Below, one piece after another: positions 41,266 through 52,384 of a stretch of DNA of 64,000 bases. Below the pieces are notes generated by a model that was not told where the DNA came from, did not search any database, and worked only from the letters and a program-made list of their open reading frames with translations. The stretch's first letter is position 1; the number at the start of each line of letters is the position of its first letter. The translations under genes were made by a program, and so were the position numbers. Source of the stretch: Leishmania martiniquensis (taxonomy: Eukaryota; Euglenozoa; Kinetoplastea; Trypanosomatida; Trypanosomatidae); contig NC_090162.1 of the NCBI RefSeq assembly GCF_017916325.1, forward strand, positions 651,001-715,000, given 5' to 3'.

Positions 41266-43806
41266 GCACTGTGCGCGCGCGGGCCCCCTACCCCTCGCCA
41301 CACGCATGCACGCATTCCCCACTCCGCTCACTGATGTCCTCGTGTCTTTTCCTTCGCCTCCGGCTGCCTCCCTTTTTTCATTGTTTTTTCCACCTGCCAC
41401 ACTTTCTCTCGCATGACGCTGGACACCTTCCTGCGCGGCATCATCAGGGCCCAGTGCTTCTGTGTGTGTGTGGGTGGGTGGGTGGGGGAGAGAGGCCAAG
41501 AACCTGCAGCCTGTCTTCGTGTGCGGCTGCGAGCTCACGATGCCGGCATACAGGGTCGGACTGCCCCTGTACCGCAGAAATGTGCGCACACGGCCGCGTC
41601 TTTTGCATCGGCTCACTGCGAGCCGTGCCGATGATGCCATTCGATATACGCGTCCACCCTTGCCCTTTCCTACTTTGCTGCGTGGCGTCGGTGCTGAGTA
41701 CAGTGGCGGGGCTTAGGGCTGCGCGGTGGGCGCGGCAGAAATTGCAATGGGCTGAATGACGCCTGGCGGTGTTTGTCGGCCATTTCTCGGGGCACCGCCT
41801 TAGTCCAAGAGAGGTGAGCGGGGAGGTGGCTGCATGTAGTCATGTGCAGAGTTCTTTGCTGCAGTATGGTATGTCGAGAACGCACGAGTCCTCCGCTCGC
41901 GATCGCCGCACGTCCTTCAACGGTAGATGCGTCGGACGATCCCCTGAAGAAGGGATGCCTTCCTCAGCTTCTCTTCAGCATCCTCCTCCTTTTTTTCTCT
42001 TCTGTGCACGTCTGCGTAATTGTGTTCGTACCCGTCTCTCTGTGAGGGCCGGCAGGGTCGCGCCCGCCCGTCCGCCCGCCCCCCTCCCTCTACCCCTCTC
42101 CCTTCCCCCAACAGCCACAAGAAAAAAAATATGAGCCTTTATACTCCTCGCCAGCGGCGATTCTCTGGGAGTGGGAAACGGAAACTGTATGCGAGGCCGT
42201 GTGACACCCTTCGGTGATGCGCGCGTCTTTGTGTGTGTGGGTGTGTCTTAAACCTTTCACATTTGTTGTCTCTCGTCTTTTTTTGTTGAAGATGTTCGTG
42301 CGTATGTGTGTGTCTGTGAGAGAGTGAGCGAGAGAGTGGCAGGGGAGAGGGGGCGGCGCCCGACACGCACTCTTTTCTTCTTCCGTTTGCCAGCTCCTCC
42401 ACCGCTTTTGTCGTGAAGCGCCATCCCTTTTCCCCCGGCTTGGTGAAACAAAACGACAGAGCCGCACTGTACGCCGCACACGGCGGCGTTCTGAATCCTT
42501 TTTTTTCTTGCGGCCGTTTGTGAGCCTTTGAAGCCCTGCGCCTGGTGGCACCGCGTCCTCCCAGCTTTCCTTTGCCTGTGTCTATGCGCACGGCACGCAC
42601 GCCAGGATATTTCGCAGTGGGTCAGGGGGGAGGGAAGGGGAAGGCCTCCTTTGCTCTCTGCTTCGTTTCAGAATGATCGCTTTTCCCTTTGACACATACA
42701 CACACCTTCCGCTCTTCCCCCCTGCCGCCTCCCTTTCCTCTTCCGTTTGACATGTGTGTCTCTGCGTGTTGTCGCCTTACTTCTTTGCTTGCTGTCTTTC
42801 ATCTATGCGCATGACGCCACAGCACGCGCGGAGTTCCCCTCATTGTAATATGTGCTTGGTGGTACGCCCTACAAGACAGGCAGGAGAACGCCTTCTACCC
42901 TCCCTCTCACCTTCCGCGCAACCCCCTCTGCTCTTTTTCACTGTTTCCGTGTTGCCGTTGGACTCAGAGGGGCTTCCGGAGGGACCCCGTTGCGGTGTGT
43001 GTGTATGTCTCTCTGTGCGCGTGAGTGTGTGTGTCCCCTCCCCCATCTCTCACCCTCTCTGAAGTGTGGGAGGCGAACAAAACAAAGAGAAAGCAAGAGC
43101 GCACGCAAAGCTGATCGCTGCCAGGCGCGTGTGGTTATGCTCACATCTGTGGCGGAGGGGGCCCTACCACTTTCCTCTCTTCTGCCTCGCTGCTGCCGCT
43201 TATCTCTGCGGTTGTGGGGAGTGGCAGTGGCTATGGAATCCCGCGCCCTCTTGCGTCCCTTCGCTATGAAGGCGTCACTGCTGTCCTCAGCCACCCCCAC
43301 CCCCCTCTCCTCCTCCTCTCGATTTCGCTTCGGTATTTCTCTTGGTCTGTTTGTGCTGTGCGTTTTTCACCCGCCATCCCCATTCGCTCTTGTCCGTTTG
43401 GCCTTCTCCTCTGTGCTGTAAGCGCTTCGCCTTTGTGATGAATGGAAGGGAAAGCGGCAAAAGAGATTCCTCCCCATCCCTAACACACACACACACGTAC
43501 AAACTTGACGGTGCGTGTGCACTAGTCTTTGTGCGTGTGGCGGCTCCTGGCGTAAGCCCTCCACGTCGATGCATCAGAGGAGGGGGAGGGGGCAGGCAGG
43601 TCACGTTTGCAGGTGCGTTTTTCATCTGTGGGTGCGTCGTGTTCTCTTCCTCTCTCTCTAAGCGGGAGTGCTGAAGCGACAAGCCAAACGCGGCCCAACG
43701 CGTCTCGCCATAAACGCACACACATTAGATACGCGCATTCGCCCATAGATTTTGAGAAGAGTCGGAAACAGAAGCAAAGCGTTCTGTCGCCATTTCCCAG
43801 CGTGCG
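41266..43806. other. Intergenic interval containing inverted repeat C, left arm
   Basis: No protein gene supported. It begins with the Bro1 3' flank, which holds inverted repeat C (41360-41634). The rest is CT-, T- and TG/CA-rich (42230, 42310, 43000, 43480). Several polypyrimidine-AG sites precede the next ATG. Confidence 0.6.
41360..41634 (+). repeat. Inverted repeat C, left arm
   Basis: 275 bp that recur in reverse complement at 53338-53612 with only about one or two differences (near 41627). It includes a TG tract and a (GGGT)n run. It starts ~95 bp after the Bro1 stop codon, so it would lie in that gene's 3' UTR. Confidence 0.93.
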
Positions 43807-46800
43807 ATGAGCGTGACCGATCCATACTCGCTGTCACCGCCCGATGGTGCGGCGGAGATGACACTTTTTCAAATCCTGTTTCCGACTCAGGGTGCGGATG
43901 CAGCCAGGGTCGCCATGAGAGAGGTCGTTCCAGTGAAGACACGGAGCGACAGCTTGCCTGAGAGGGTGGCAGGGGTGCTTGCGGTGCCGTCCTCATCGGC
44001 CTCCGAGCGAATTCGAGCATGGGAGACAGCGCCCGGCACGCCCACAGCACGGCTGCTGAGTGACCCGGAGAGCAGCGAGTCGGAATGCTGCCACGATCCC
44101 TCTTGCCGTCACACTGCGGATGCGCCGTCGCTGTCGCGTGAGTATGCGGCAGAGGGATCCCGTGTCCAACACCCAGGTGCAGCTGCTCAGGATCATAGTA
44201 CGTGCGCCGATGGTGACACTAGTAGGGTGCCATTCGCGAAGCGCGTGCGAGAAGTGGAGCGTCGATTTCGGGAGCAGATGGAGGTGCACCGCGGCCTGGC
44301 GGCGGCCTCCCGCCAACTCGACGTCCTTGAGCATTCTGTTCACATGTTTCAAGCAGAGCGGCGCACGCGCGCGTTCGCGCGGACACTTGCGGAGCGTCAA
44401 GACGCCATCTGGGCCCGCGTGTGGCCCGCCAGCTCTTTTCCAACGGTGGAGAACGCTGCAGCGATCGGTCATCGTCAAGCGGGCGCATCGGCCCCAGTTG
44501 TACCCATTCCGGCCACGCGCGGCGGGGAGACGCCTGCGGTGAAGCCAGCTGTGCGCCCTGGCGACAGCTCTGCGACCCCCTCGACCAGCAGCGCTCCCTC
44601 ACCCTGGCCTCAAGGGTCGCCGACGGGTGCTTTGCTCAAAGACATCATCACCGCTTACTCGAAGTCGCGCGAGCTTCGGGGGACCAGCAGCGGCAGCAGC
44701 AGCAGTGCCGCTGTCGCTCCCCCTCCGCCGCCCTTATCAAAGCCGAGAAAAGGAGCCCCACTCCCTCCGGCACGGGTGTCTCAGAGGACTGCCACTGGGT
44801 TGCAAATTGTCAGGCCTGAGGAGGCGCCGAAGCCGTACACTCTCATTCGCTATGTCAAGGCGCGGTCCGAGCAGGTTTCAGCCACGCATAGCACTGCTGA
44901 CCGCCAAGGCAGCTTGGCATCGCCAACTGGTGCCTCTGCCGCGACGACAGCAGTGTCTGCAGATTTCCCGGAAGCGATCAGAGCAGTGGAAGACTACTCG
45001 CGAGAGCTCTCCACCGTCGAGGAAGAGGACCACCAAGCGCACCAAGAAGGTGCAGGCGAAGTCTCTGATGAGAGCAGTGGCAGCGTCACCGATGCAGCCG
45101 CATCGATAGATGACACGTACGACACAAATACGTTCGACTCGCATGTCTCGTACGAAAGCGCCGCAGGCTCCTCGGTGAGCAGCTCAGAAAGCTCCATCGC
45201 GAGCCCTTCCATCCCGACCGAAGACGCGACGTCGCCTCCCCTCACGTACACCACCGTCTCCGAAGACGCGGAAAGCGCAGCTGTCGGGTGTCGGTCAAGG
45301 GACAGTCTTCGCTTCGAAGGTAAGAGGAGTGGCGCTCCCGTGGCGGAAGACCCGCGCGCCGCGCCCTTTGCTGAAGTTCTGCATGCGTTCTTCGACGCCT
45401 GTCGGTGTGTTTCGGCAGCCTCTGCTCAACTGCTTCAGTCTCCGTACATTCGAGAGAAGAGCCACACTGCTCGTCAGCGACGGAAGCACGCCTCGCTGCC
45501 GGCGACGAAGTGCGCTGCCAGCTCAGCTTTGACTTCAGAGAAGGACGCCAGTGAAGCAGGAGAAGAGACGAGAGACTTTGTATCCTCTCTAGGTGCTCAT
45601 GCAGCCACCGGCGCAGGCGTCTCACACGCTGCTTGGTGCGAAGACTTATACCGGCAGCTACGCAATGTGCGTCGTCTTCAGCGCTTCCGCGGCCACCTGC
45701 TTCGCCACCTGAAGCGCGTTGATGTCCAGGAGCAGACTCGTCGAAAGGCAACGCGACTTCTGCGGGAAGCGCAGATCCTTGCCAAAGCGCGCCGTAAGCT
45801 GCTCTCTGGCGCCATTGTCCCGGACGATCCCTCCTTGGAAGGAATGTTGCGCGACATGGAAGGGGTCTCCAAGGGAGGACGTGAGGAGAGGCGACTGCGC
45901 CGTGGTGGTAGTGGTCACGGCAAGGGCAAGCCATGGCCGCCGTATCCCTCGTCTCCGCGGCATCCAGCGAGGTCGCTGAGCGACCAAGACACGATAACAG
46001 AGGTGCTGTTCACCGACACGAATAGCGACATCAGCGATGGTGTCGCCTCAGCTGACTCTGATGTGGTGGAGGAGGAGCTGCCGTATGGCAGTCACCAAAG
46101 CGGTAGCGTCGTCTCGGACAGCATCGTCGAGGAAGAGGTGGACAGGTGGGAGGACGCCTCGGGCTACAGCGAGGCTGCCAGCGGTGGCGCCGTCTCGTCC
46201 GCAGTGTCGAAGCGCCGTGGAGGCGACGGGGAACCCTCCTACGGCAGCGACTCCTTTGAGGCCGCGAGCCATGCAGACACCGTGGGAGGCTCTGCGTGGG
46301 TCGGGTGCTCTGGTGCGATGGCGCAGGGCGGCCTAGAGGCCATCGAGGAAGAGCTCGCCGAGAGGCTCGCTGAACTGCCGCCGGATGCCATCTCCGACGG
46401 GAGACGGATTCCATCCGACGTGGACGAGCTCGTCGACCTCCTCCCCTCCTCACTCATCCCAAGCGAAACCGACGGCGGCGCTGCGAGTTTGCAAAGCAGC
46501 TCTGCAGACACCCTGATCTCTAGCGTTGTCACGGACCGGAGTAGCTCCGCTGCAGCCTTGCAGGTGCAGCAGCGCCGCTTATACGTCGGTGCAAAAGGCC
46601 TCGCCGAACGGTACGCGGCCGCCGGCGAGGCAGCAGCGGGTGTCCGTAGTGGGGCCACGACGGATCACACGGCGTACATTTGCGACGCCCCAACCTCTGG
46701 TGTGTACAGCGTGCCGGAGGACGCCGATGTGGATACGTCGGTGCGGCAGAGTACAGACGTCTGCCCGGAAGGTCCCCTAGACTCGCTGTCCAGGACGAGT

Positions 46801-47742
46801 GGAGGGGTAAGCGACCTGGACAAGGCAGTACCCGACGGGATGGCTAACACGAGGCGGAGTCGAAGGTCAAGCACAACCCCCTCGGCTCCTCGCGACGGGG
46901 GCAGCGGCAGCAGCAGCAGCAGCTCGGAGGATGCTTTGGCAGGATTGGAGGCGGACCTGAGCCTAACGAAAGAGCGTCGACGCCAAGCGTTGCGCTCTGC
47001 CTCTGATGTGCCAACGTTCGAGCAGCTATACAATCCCCTCGTGCAACGGCTGAGGGAGGAGGGGGCACCGAGCAGCGGCGATCACACGAGCTCTTGTCAC
47101 GGCAGCAGCCGCTCACCGACGCCAAGTCGACGGGAAGGCGAGCCTGGACACCGCGTCGACGTTGTGGGCTCGGGCGCCGTTGTCTCGGCCCATCATGAGC
47201 GAGGCGCGGAAGACATTGCACCCCATCCGACACCGCGGACAGAGGTCGGCACACAGGCAGAGATGCACGTCGTGGCTCGCCACCCTGCTGCTACACTGGG
47301 AGCTTCGCAGATTCGAGTCACATATCCAGTGGAGGATTATGTGGCACAGAGTGCGTGGAAAGCGCGTCAGCTGCATATCTTGCAGCAGTTGCGGTCACCA
47401 ATCGCAGCTGATTTGGGGAGCGCACCCGAAAGCTCAGTAGAGGCCAGCGGCAACCCAAGGCACGATCGTCAGCGGCGGCATCAGCCACCGAAGGACGAGG
47501 CTGAGGCTGCACTGGATGCTGCTGAATCTGCGGCACGGGAAGAGTGGGCGCAGCACTGGGGCATTGTGGAGGCGCTACTGCAGACGCGTTTCTTCGCTTC
47601 ATCTCGAGGCGATGCTATCGAGCCATTGCAGGCACCGGCTCACAGTGGGAACGTCCTCCCTTGCTTCGCTCCCTTGAATTCAGCAGCATCTAGTCGGGAC
47701 GCTTCTCAGTCAAATGTGCCCGTATCGTCAGCATCATGCTGA
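43807..47742 (+). CDS. Large Ser-rich hypothetical protein, 1311 aa
   Basis: One long ATG-started frame with GC-rich third positions; the family is not recognised. Near residues ~145-200 there is a charged helical stretch (AKRVREVERRFREQM onward). Another very Arg-rich helical block sits at ~615-665 (RQLRNVRRLQRFRGHLLRHL onward), and a C-terminal helix around 1178 contains AWKARQLHILQQLR. Most of the rest is low-complexity Ser/Glu/Asp/Ala sequence. Several acidic-serine motifs of the kind VVEEELPYGS, SIVEEEVDR and SYGSDSFEAAS occur at ~750-840 and look like repeated short linear motifs. Such motifs and coiled coils are common in cytoskeletal or basal-body scaffold proteins (for example CEP350), but this is only a resemblance. 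It lies inside the interval bounded by inverted repeat C. Confidence 0.8.
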   Translation: MSVTDPYSLSPPDGAAEMTLFQILFPTQGADAARVAMREVVPVKTRSDSLPERVAGVLAVPSSSASERIRAWETAPGTPTARLLSDPESSESECCHDPSCRHTADAPSLSREYAAEGSRVQHPGAAAQDHSTCADGDTSRVPFAKRVREVERRFREQMEVHRGLAAASRQLDVLEHSVHMFQAERRTRAFARTLAERQDAIWARVWPASSFPTVENAAAIGHRQAGASAPVVPIPATRGGETPAVKPAVRPGDSSATPSTSSAPSPWPQGSPTGALLKDIITAYSKSRELRGTSSGSSSSAAVAPPPPPLSKPRKGAPLPPARVSQRTATGLQIVRPEEAPKPYTLIRYVKARSEQVSATHSTADRQGSLASPTGASAATTAVSADFPEAIRAVEDYSRELSTVEEEDHQAHQEGAGEVSDESSGSVTDAAASIDDTYDTNTFDSHVSYESAAGSSVSSSESSIASPSIPTEDATSPPLTYTTVSEDAESAAVGCRSRDSLRFEGKRSGAPVAEDPRAAPFAEVLHAFFDACRCVSAASAQLLQSPYIREKSHTARQRRKHASLPATKCAASSALTSEKDASEAGEETRDFVSSLGAHAATGAGVSHAAWCEDLYRQLRNVRRLQRFRGHLLRHLKRVDVQEQTRRKATRLLREAQILAKARRKLLSGAIVPDDPSLEGMLRDMEGVSKGGREERRLRRGGSGHGKGKPWPPYPSSPRHPARSLSDQDTITEVLFTDTNSDISDGVASADSDVVEEELPYGSHQSGSVVSDSIVEEEVDRWEDASGYSEAASGGAVSSAVSKRRGGDGEPSYGSDSFEAASHADTVGGSAWVGCSGAMAQGGLEAIEEELAERLAELPPDAISDGRRIPSDVDELVDLLPSSLIPSETDGGAASLQSSSADTLISSVVTDRSSSAAALQVQQRRLYVGAKGLAERYAAAGEAAAGVRSGATTDHTAYICDAPTSGVYSVPEDADVDTSVRQSTDVCPEGPLDSLSRTSGGVSDLDKAVPDGMANTRRSRRSSTTPSAPRDGGSGSSSSSSEDALAGLEADLSLTKERRRQALRSASDVPTFEQLYNPLVQRLREEGAPSSGDHTSSCHGSSRSPTPSRREGEPGHRVDVVGSGAVVSAHHERGAEDIAPHPTPRTEVGTQAEMHVVARHPAATLGASQIRVTYPVEDYVAQSAWKARQLHILQQLRSPIAADLGSAPESSVEASGNPRHDRQRRHQPPKDEAEAALDAAESAAREEWAQHWGIVEALLQTRFFASSRGDAIEPLQAPAHSGNVLPCFAPLNSAASSRDASQSNVPVSSASC

Positions 47743-48386
47743 GCGAGCTCGCGTCTGCATGCATAGAAGCAGGTTGAGCTCGTTTATGGCCCCCGCCACC
47801 ACCCATCTGTGGTTGTATTCTCGTGTACATGCATTGCGTTGCTTCCGTAGTTGTGTCACAGGGGGGGGTTGCACGAAGATGAGTGATTATGTGCCTGTGA
47901 GCCTGAGCGGAGCCTACTCAGCAAAGCTCCTATTAAGGCGCATGGGAGGAGAGCACGAGAGGCACACCAAGCAGGCACATGAGGGAGAATGACACGGCGA
48001 ACCTGCCGCCGTAAATCTTGTGCCGTCGCCACCGGTCAGGGGCCGGACGGCTGTGCCATGCACTGTCTCCCTCACCTCACCGCCCGCTGTGAGGTGAGCT
48101 GTTAGATGAGGTGCACGATGGGGGTGTGCCGCCTCCCTTCACTCGGGTCACCTTCAAGTCTCAGCGTTTGCCCCTCGTCTTTGTGTCCACCTTCTGCTTT
48201 TCGACCAACATCATGTATACACACATACTGTCGCGTGTGCACCACCTGTCGCAACCCTTCCTCACACACACACACACACAGAGAAGCGCCGATACAGCAC
48301 CTCCGCATGGGAAGACAGGCGTTGGGTTTCTCTGGCTGCGCTCCACGTCTCCTTCTGGTCCCGTTCTCGCACCAGGCTCCTGACAT
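47743..48386. other. Intergenic spacer upstream of strumpellin
   Basis: No gene supported. It contains a CA repeat near 48266-48280 and a pyrimidine-rich stretch ending CGCACCAG (AG at 48373-48374), 12 nt before the next ATG, a plausible acceptor that would leave a very short 5' UTR. Confidence 0.55.
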
Positions 48387-51300
48387 ATGGCGCATCGCCG
48401 CCGAGACGCCGTCGACCCCTCCTCCGATAATGAGGAGCACGTCAACTTCCTCGACGATGACTGTGGCCGTAACGCGCTGCAGCTGGCGGCACGAGGCAGC
48501 GCAATTATTTCCACCCTGCAGCGACTGGCCACCCACATCCCGGCTGAGTTTACGGCTCCGAGCGGGACACCTTATGCAAGTCTCATCTTGGACTTCAGCT
48601 ACTTCAAGAGCCAAGAGCAGGTGGAGCAGGCCATCTCGGGTTCACCAGAGCTGCTTGAGTTTGACAAGGAGCTGTACGACACACACATGGAACTGCTGGA
48701 GAATTTTATGGCGCTTTTTCGGGGCATCTACGGCTACGTAGTAGAGCTCAACCGCTACGTGCGCGAGATTCAAGACGGCCAGTACGTGGCCCAGACGCTG
48801 GATACGGTGCTGGCATCCGCAGATGGTCGACAGCTCCTCTGTGAGCTGTATCACCTCTACGGTGTAATGTTGCTCCTGATGGACCACAAAATAGGCGGCT
48901 TGGTGCGGGAGCGCATCATTGTGAGCTACGTGCGGTACCGAGGCGCCGGTGAGGCCCACACTGTGGAAGTGGCTGAGCTGTGTCGAGCAACGAGCCAGAG
49001 TGCCGTGGGGGGTGCATCTGTGGCCGACAGCAGCAACTACCCTGTTGACTTCTTTGGGCGCGTTCCGGTGCAGAAAGGCGTTGTGGCGCGACTGCTAGCC
49101 TGCATTCGGTCAGACGACATATACCGCATGTCCAGCCACTACCCGAACCCAGAGCACCGCAGCGCTGCCATGGCGTTGCAGGGTGGTCTCGCATACGTCC
49201 TCCTCTTCTTCTGCGGCGACGTGCTGGCGCAGCAACCGCCAGTAATGAAGGAGTTGGTGGAGAAGCACTTTGCCGACAACTGGGTTGTGCACTATTACGC
49301 CGGGTACACCGCAGACCTTTCTGCGGCCTGGGCTGCGTTTCCAGCGGCACGCGCGGCGCTCCTGCGCACTCTCGAGACGCACAGCGTCACGTATCACGTG
49401 CAACGGATGTGTGCTGCGCTGTCACGCAGCGCGGAAAATGTGCAGGCCGTGTTGGGGGAGGGTGTGCTAACAGAGAACTATGTCTTGGACAACATACACG
49501 CGTCGCTTCTGCCCCTCATCACGGAATCGAACGTGGTGCTTCGTTGGTTTGTGCTCCAAGGGGTGTGCCCCGCTTCGGCGGCATCGCCGCAAGTGTCGAA
49601 GGCTCGTGGCGACCCCGAACAAGAGAGCCTGCGCGCCGCGGCAGAAGCGGCGGCGCAGGCGGTGCGCGCCAGCTTTGAGGACGACGAGCTTCTGACGCTT
49701 CTCCTGGCCACAGCGCAGCTCGAGCACCACGTTCAATCGCGCTTTGTCCTACTACTCCAGGAGAAGACAGGGCGCTGGGCCAGCGCGAAGCGGCAGGCAG
49801 TGCTGCGCATGAAGAAGCTGTCACACTTCTTTTCGGAGGACAACCTGCTCGACACGTCGGTGCACGATGCAGAGCTGGAGCGGTGGTTTGCCGAGGTTGG
49901 TGCTCGTATCGCCAACCTGCGCTTAAAGCGGCAGAGGTCGCACGCAACACGGCGCAAGCTGCAGAGGCTGGTGGCGGCGCTGGAGAACATACAGGATTTT
50001 GCCCAGGTGAACCAACAGCTGCAGGTGCTGCAGTACGTTCGAGAGACGTGTGCTGACCTGCAGCAGATGCTGCAGTACATGAATGCGGAGCGCCATGTGC
50101 TAGGCCGACTTGCCACTGTCACGGACTTCAGCTATGCGTGGGAGCTCCTCTCCGCTCGCGGATACCTGGTGCGAGAGCTGCAGGCACGCATTCGGCAGCA
50201 GCCGGTGGTGGCGGCGCAGATGCAGGCACTCTTTGCGAAGCTCTCGTCGCTGCTTCACCTGCCGTGCATTCGTATAGATCAAGGCATCGCCGTGAGCGCC
50301 GCAAGCGCGCTGGGAGTGGATGCACGGCTTGAGCGAGCGCTGCAGTCGACCTCCACTTTTTACTCGGAGGAGGTGATTTCCTTTCTGCGAAGCGTTCTGC
50401 AGGTGATACCGACCTCGATCTTCGAGGTGCTGCATAAGGTCATGTACCTTCTCACGGGTACATTGCGTGAGTGCCCAAGCAAGCTGCAGCGCGATGAGTG
50501 GAAGCAGTGGAGCCAACTTGAGACGCGGGAGCAGCTCTGCGCGTACACTGCCGACATCGCCCGCTACGCAGCTGGGCTGCTGGCAATGGAAGAAACGACG
50601 GTCGGTATCATGCACGTGAACCCACATCAGCTCCTCGAGGACGGTATACGCAAGGAGCTTGTCGAGCATATCACGCGGGAGCTGCACTCCGGCATCTGGT
50701 TCGACCGCTCGAGGCCGTCCACGGTGGAGGGGCTGGACAAAGAGCTGGTGCAGCTCGGGGCCCGGCTGCGTGGCATGCGAAGCTCCTTCGAGTATATTCA
50801 GGACTTCGTCAACGTGCACGGGCTGCACATATGGATGGAGGAGTTCCAGCGCATTGTCCGCTTCACCCTGCAAATGGAGTGCAACGCGTTCGCGCCCAGG
50901 AAAGTGTACCCGTGGAGCTCACCCTATCAATCGGAGAGCATTACGATACCGTACTTTGCGCCGACGCAGCCCAAGCACGCGTACAGCTTCCTCGGCCACC
51001 TGGTGCAGCACCTGCTGTACCTGACGGACCCGTGCGAGTCCATCTACTTCCCCGCCTACGGTGCATGGTTCACACGGCACCGACTGTGCGAGTGCGTGGG
51101 GCCGCGCTTGCTTTCCCGCATCGCAGAGGCGGTCGATTGCATTGGGCTCACCTGCCTCGACGAGCTCTTGAGCTCTATCGCCACCAAAGACATACAGCTA
51201 CTGCTGCAGCGACTCGCGGAGTCGGTGGTGCCGCTCGAAGCAGCGCAACGTGGCATCGTTCAAGATGTCTGGAAGCGGTGCATGCCCCCATCCACGACCC

Positions 51301-52208
51301 CCGACAAAGACACTTTCTTGAAGGACTACGATCAGCTGGCAGCTGTGCTGAACGAATCGGCAGTGGCGGAGGAGATTGGCGTTGTTTTGATGCGCGTTGG
51401 CCGTATTGCGGTGATGCGCCAGCTGATTTCCCACCAGCTGCGCTCAGACAGCAAGCAAGATAGCTGCGCTCTGGTTGCGTGTGCGCAGGCAGTCAACACC
51501 GCCGTCTTAGCAACACTAGACAGTCACCTTGCCATGGACCCGCTTGAGCCAAGGGTCGCTGGCGCCACGCGGTCGTGTCCAGAGGTGTCGGAGGGGCTGG
51601 TGTGCAGCACGGCACCGCTGCTCAGTTCTGTTGGCCTCACAGACCCGTTTGCGATGATGTACACAGTTGCGGATGGGAATGACGGCGCCCCCCCTTGGGA
51701 TGACCGCACTAGAGGCGGGGTTGGCATTGGCGCGCCAACACACGTGCCTGCCACTATTACCAGCAGCACTGCTTGCCCCGTCGCGCTGCCGACGAAGCTG
51801 TCGCTACCCTTTCTGGTGCTGCCGCTGTGCGTAATGGTGCTGCTCAACGTGCAGAAGTGTACCTACAGCTCCCGCTTTGACAGCTGCATTCCAGCGGAGA
51901 AGACGGACGATGTGGACCCCACAGTCCTCGCAGTCGGCGTGGCGAGCCTACTGCAGCAGTTCCCGCTGGAGGCAACACACCTCCTCTCGCAGCTACTGGC
52001 GCAGGTGGTGAGGGTATCCATCACTGCGAGATCTTCAACCCCTGCGGAGAAGGGAAAGGGGCCGCCCCAGCCGCTCGTTTGCCGCTGCGCCGATTCCTTA
52101 GCCATGTGGATGGATGTACTCCAACACTACCTGCTGCGGTGCACAGGCAGGGAGCCAACACCGATGGTGCCCTTCAGTGTACTGGACCGCTTTGCGCAGT
52201 CAACGTGA
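48387..52208 (+). CDS. WASHC5: WASH complex subunit strumpellin (WASHC5) homologue
   Basis: 1273 aa (human strumpellin is 1159 aa). The similarity is strong and colinear in the first ~400 residues: LILDFSYFKS (67-75), YGYVVELNRYVREIQDGQYV (116-135), QTLDTVLASADGRQLLCE with LYGVMLLLMDHKIGG after it, SNYPVDFFGRVPV, IRSDDIYRMSSHYPNPEHRS, and HFADNWVV. These are the conserved blocks of strumpellin. Strumpellin is a core subunit of the WASH regulatory complex, which activates Arp2/3-dependent actin assembly on endosomes and acts with retromer in cargo recycling. The rest is helical with no membrane segments. The most divergent part is near residues 1050-1150, a Ser/Gly/Thr-rich linker. The start is supported by the acceptor AG 12 nt upstream. 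A degenerate repeat-B copy lies in its 3' flank, and the right arm of inverted repeat C follows. Confidence 0.93.
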   Translation: MAHRRRDAVDPSSDNEEHVNFLDDDCGRNALQLAARGSAIISTLQRLATHIPAEFTAPSGTPYASLILDFSYFKSQEQVEQAISGSPELLEFDKELYDTHMELLENFMALFRGIYGYVVELNRYVREIQDGQYVAQTLDTVLASADGRQLLCELYHLYGVMLLLMDHKIGGLVRERIIVSYVRYRGAGEAHTVEVAELCRATSQSAVGGASVADSSNYPVDFFGRVPVQKGVVARLLACIRSDDIYRMSSHYPNPEHRSAAMALQGGLAYVLLFFCGDVLAQQPPVMKELVEKHFADNWVVHYYAGYTADLSAAWAAFPAARAALLRTLETHSVTYHVQRMCAALSRSAENVQAVLGEGVLTENYVLDNIHASLLPLITESNVVLRWFVLQGVCPASAASPQVSKARGDPEQESLRAAAEAAAQAVRASFEDDELLTLLLATAQLEHHVQSRFVLLLQEKTGRWASAKRQAVLRMKKLSHFFSEDNLLDTSVHDAELERWFAEVGARIANLRLKRQRSHATRRKLQRLVAALENIQDFAQVNQQLQVLQYVRETCADLQQMLQYMNAERHVLGRLATVTDFSYAWELLSARGYLVRELQARIRQQPVVAAQMQALFAKLSSLLHLPCIRIDQGIAVSAASALGVDARLERALQSTSTFYSEEVISFLRSVLQVIPTSIFEVLHKVMYLLTGTLRECPSKLQRDEWKQWSQLETREQLCAYTADIARYAAGLLAMEETTVGIMHVNPHQLLEDGIRKELVEHITRELHSGIWFDRSRPSTVEGLDKELVQLGARLRGMRSSFEYIQDFVNVHGLHIWMEEFQRIVRFTLQMECNAFAPRKVYPWSSPYQSESITIPYFAPTQPKHAYSFLGHLVQHLLYLTDPCESIYFPAYGAWFTRHRLCECVGPRLLSRIAEAVDCIGLTCLDELLSSIATKDIQLLLQRLAESVVPLEAAQRGIVQDVWKRCMPPSTTPDKDTFLKDYDQLAAVLNESAVAEEIGVVLMRVGRIAVMRQLISHQLRSDSKQDSCALVACAQAVNTAVLATLDSHLAMDPLEPRVAGATRSCPEVSEGLVCSTAPLLSSVGLTDPFAMMYTVADGNDGAPPWDDRTRGGVGIGAPTHVPATITSSTACPVALPTKLSLPFLVLPLCVMVLLNVQKCTYSSRFDSCIPAEKTDDVDPTVLAVGVASLLQQFPLEATHLLSQLLAQVVRVSITARSSTPAEKGKGPPQPLVCRCADSLAMWMDVLQHYLLRCTGREPTPMVPFSVLDRFAQST

Positions 52209-52384
52209 AGGGCTACGGGGAGGAAACGAAAGCAGACCGCATGAAGGATGCGACGCGCAGCATTGCGAATTCGCCCGCTGCCGCCGCGATCCGACCGCCT
52301 TTGCCGAGGCTCTCCTCATGTGCACCTGTACACACACACGTCGCGCAGCCCCTCAGCCCCATTTTCCGCTTCATCGTGCGCGCT

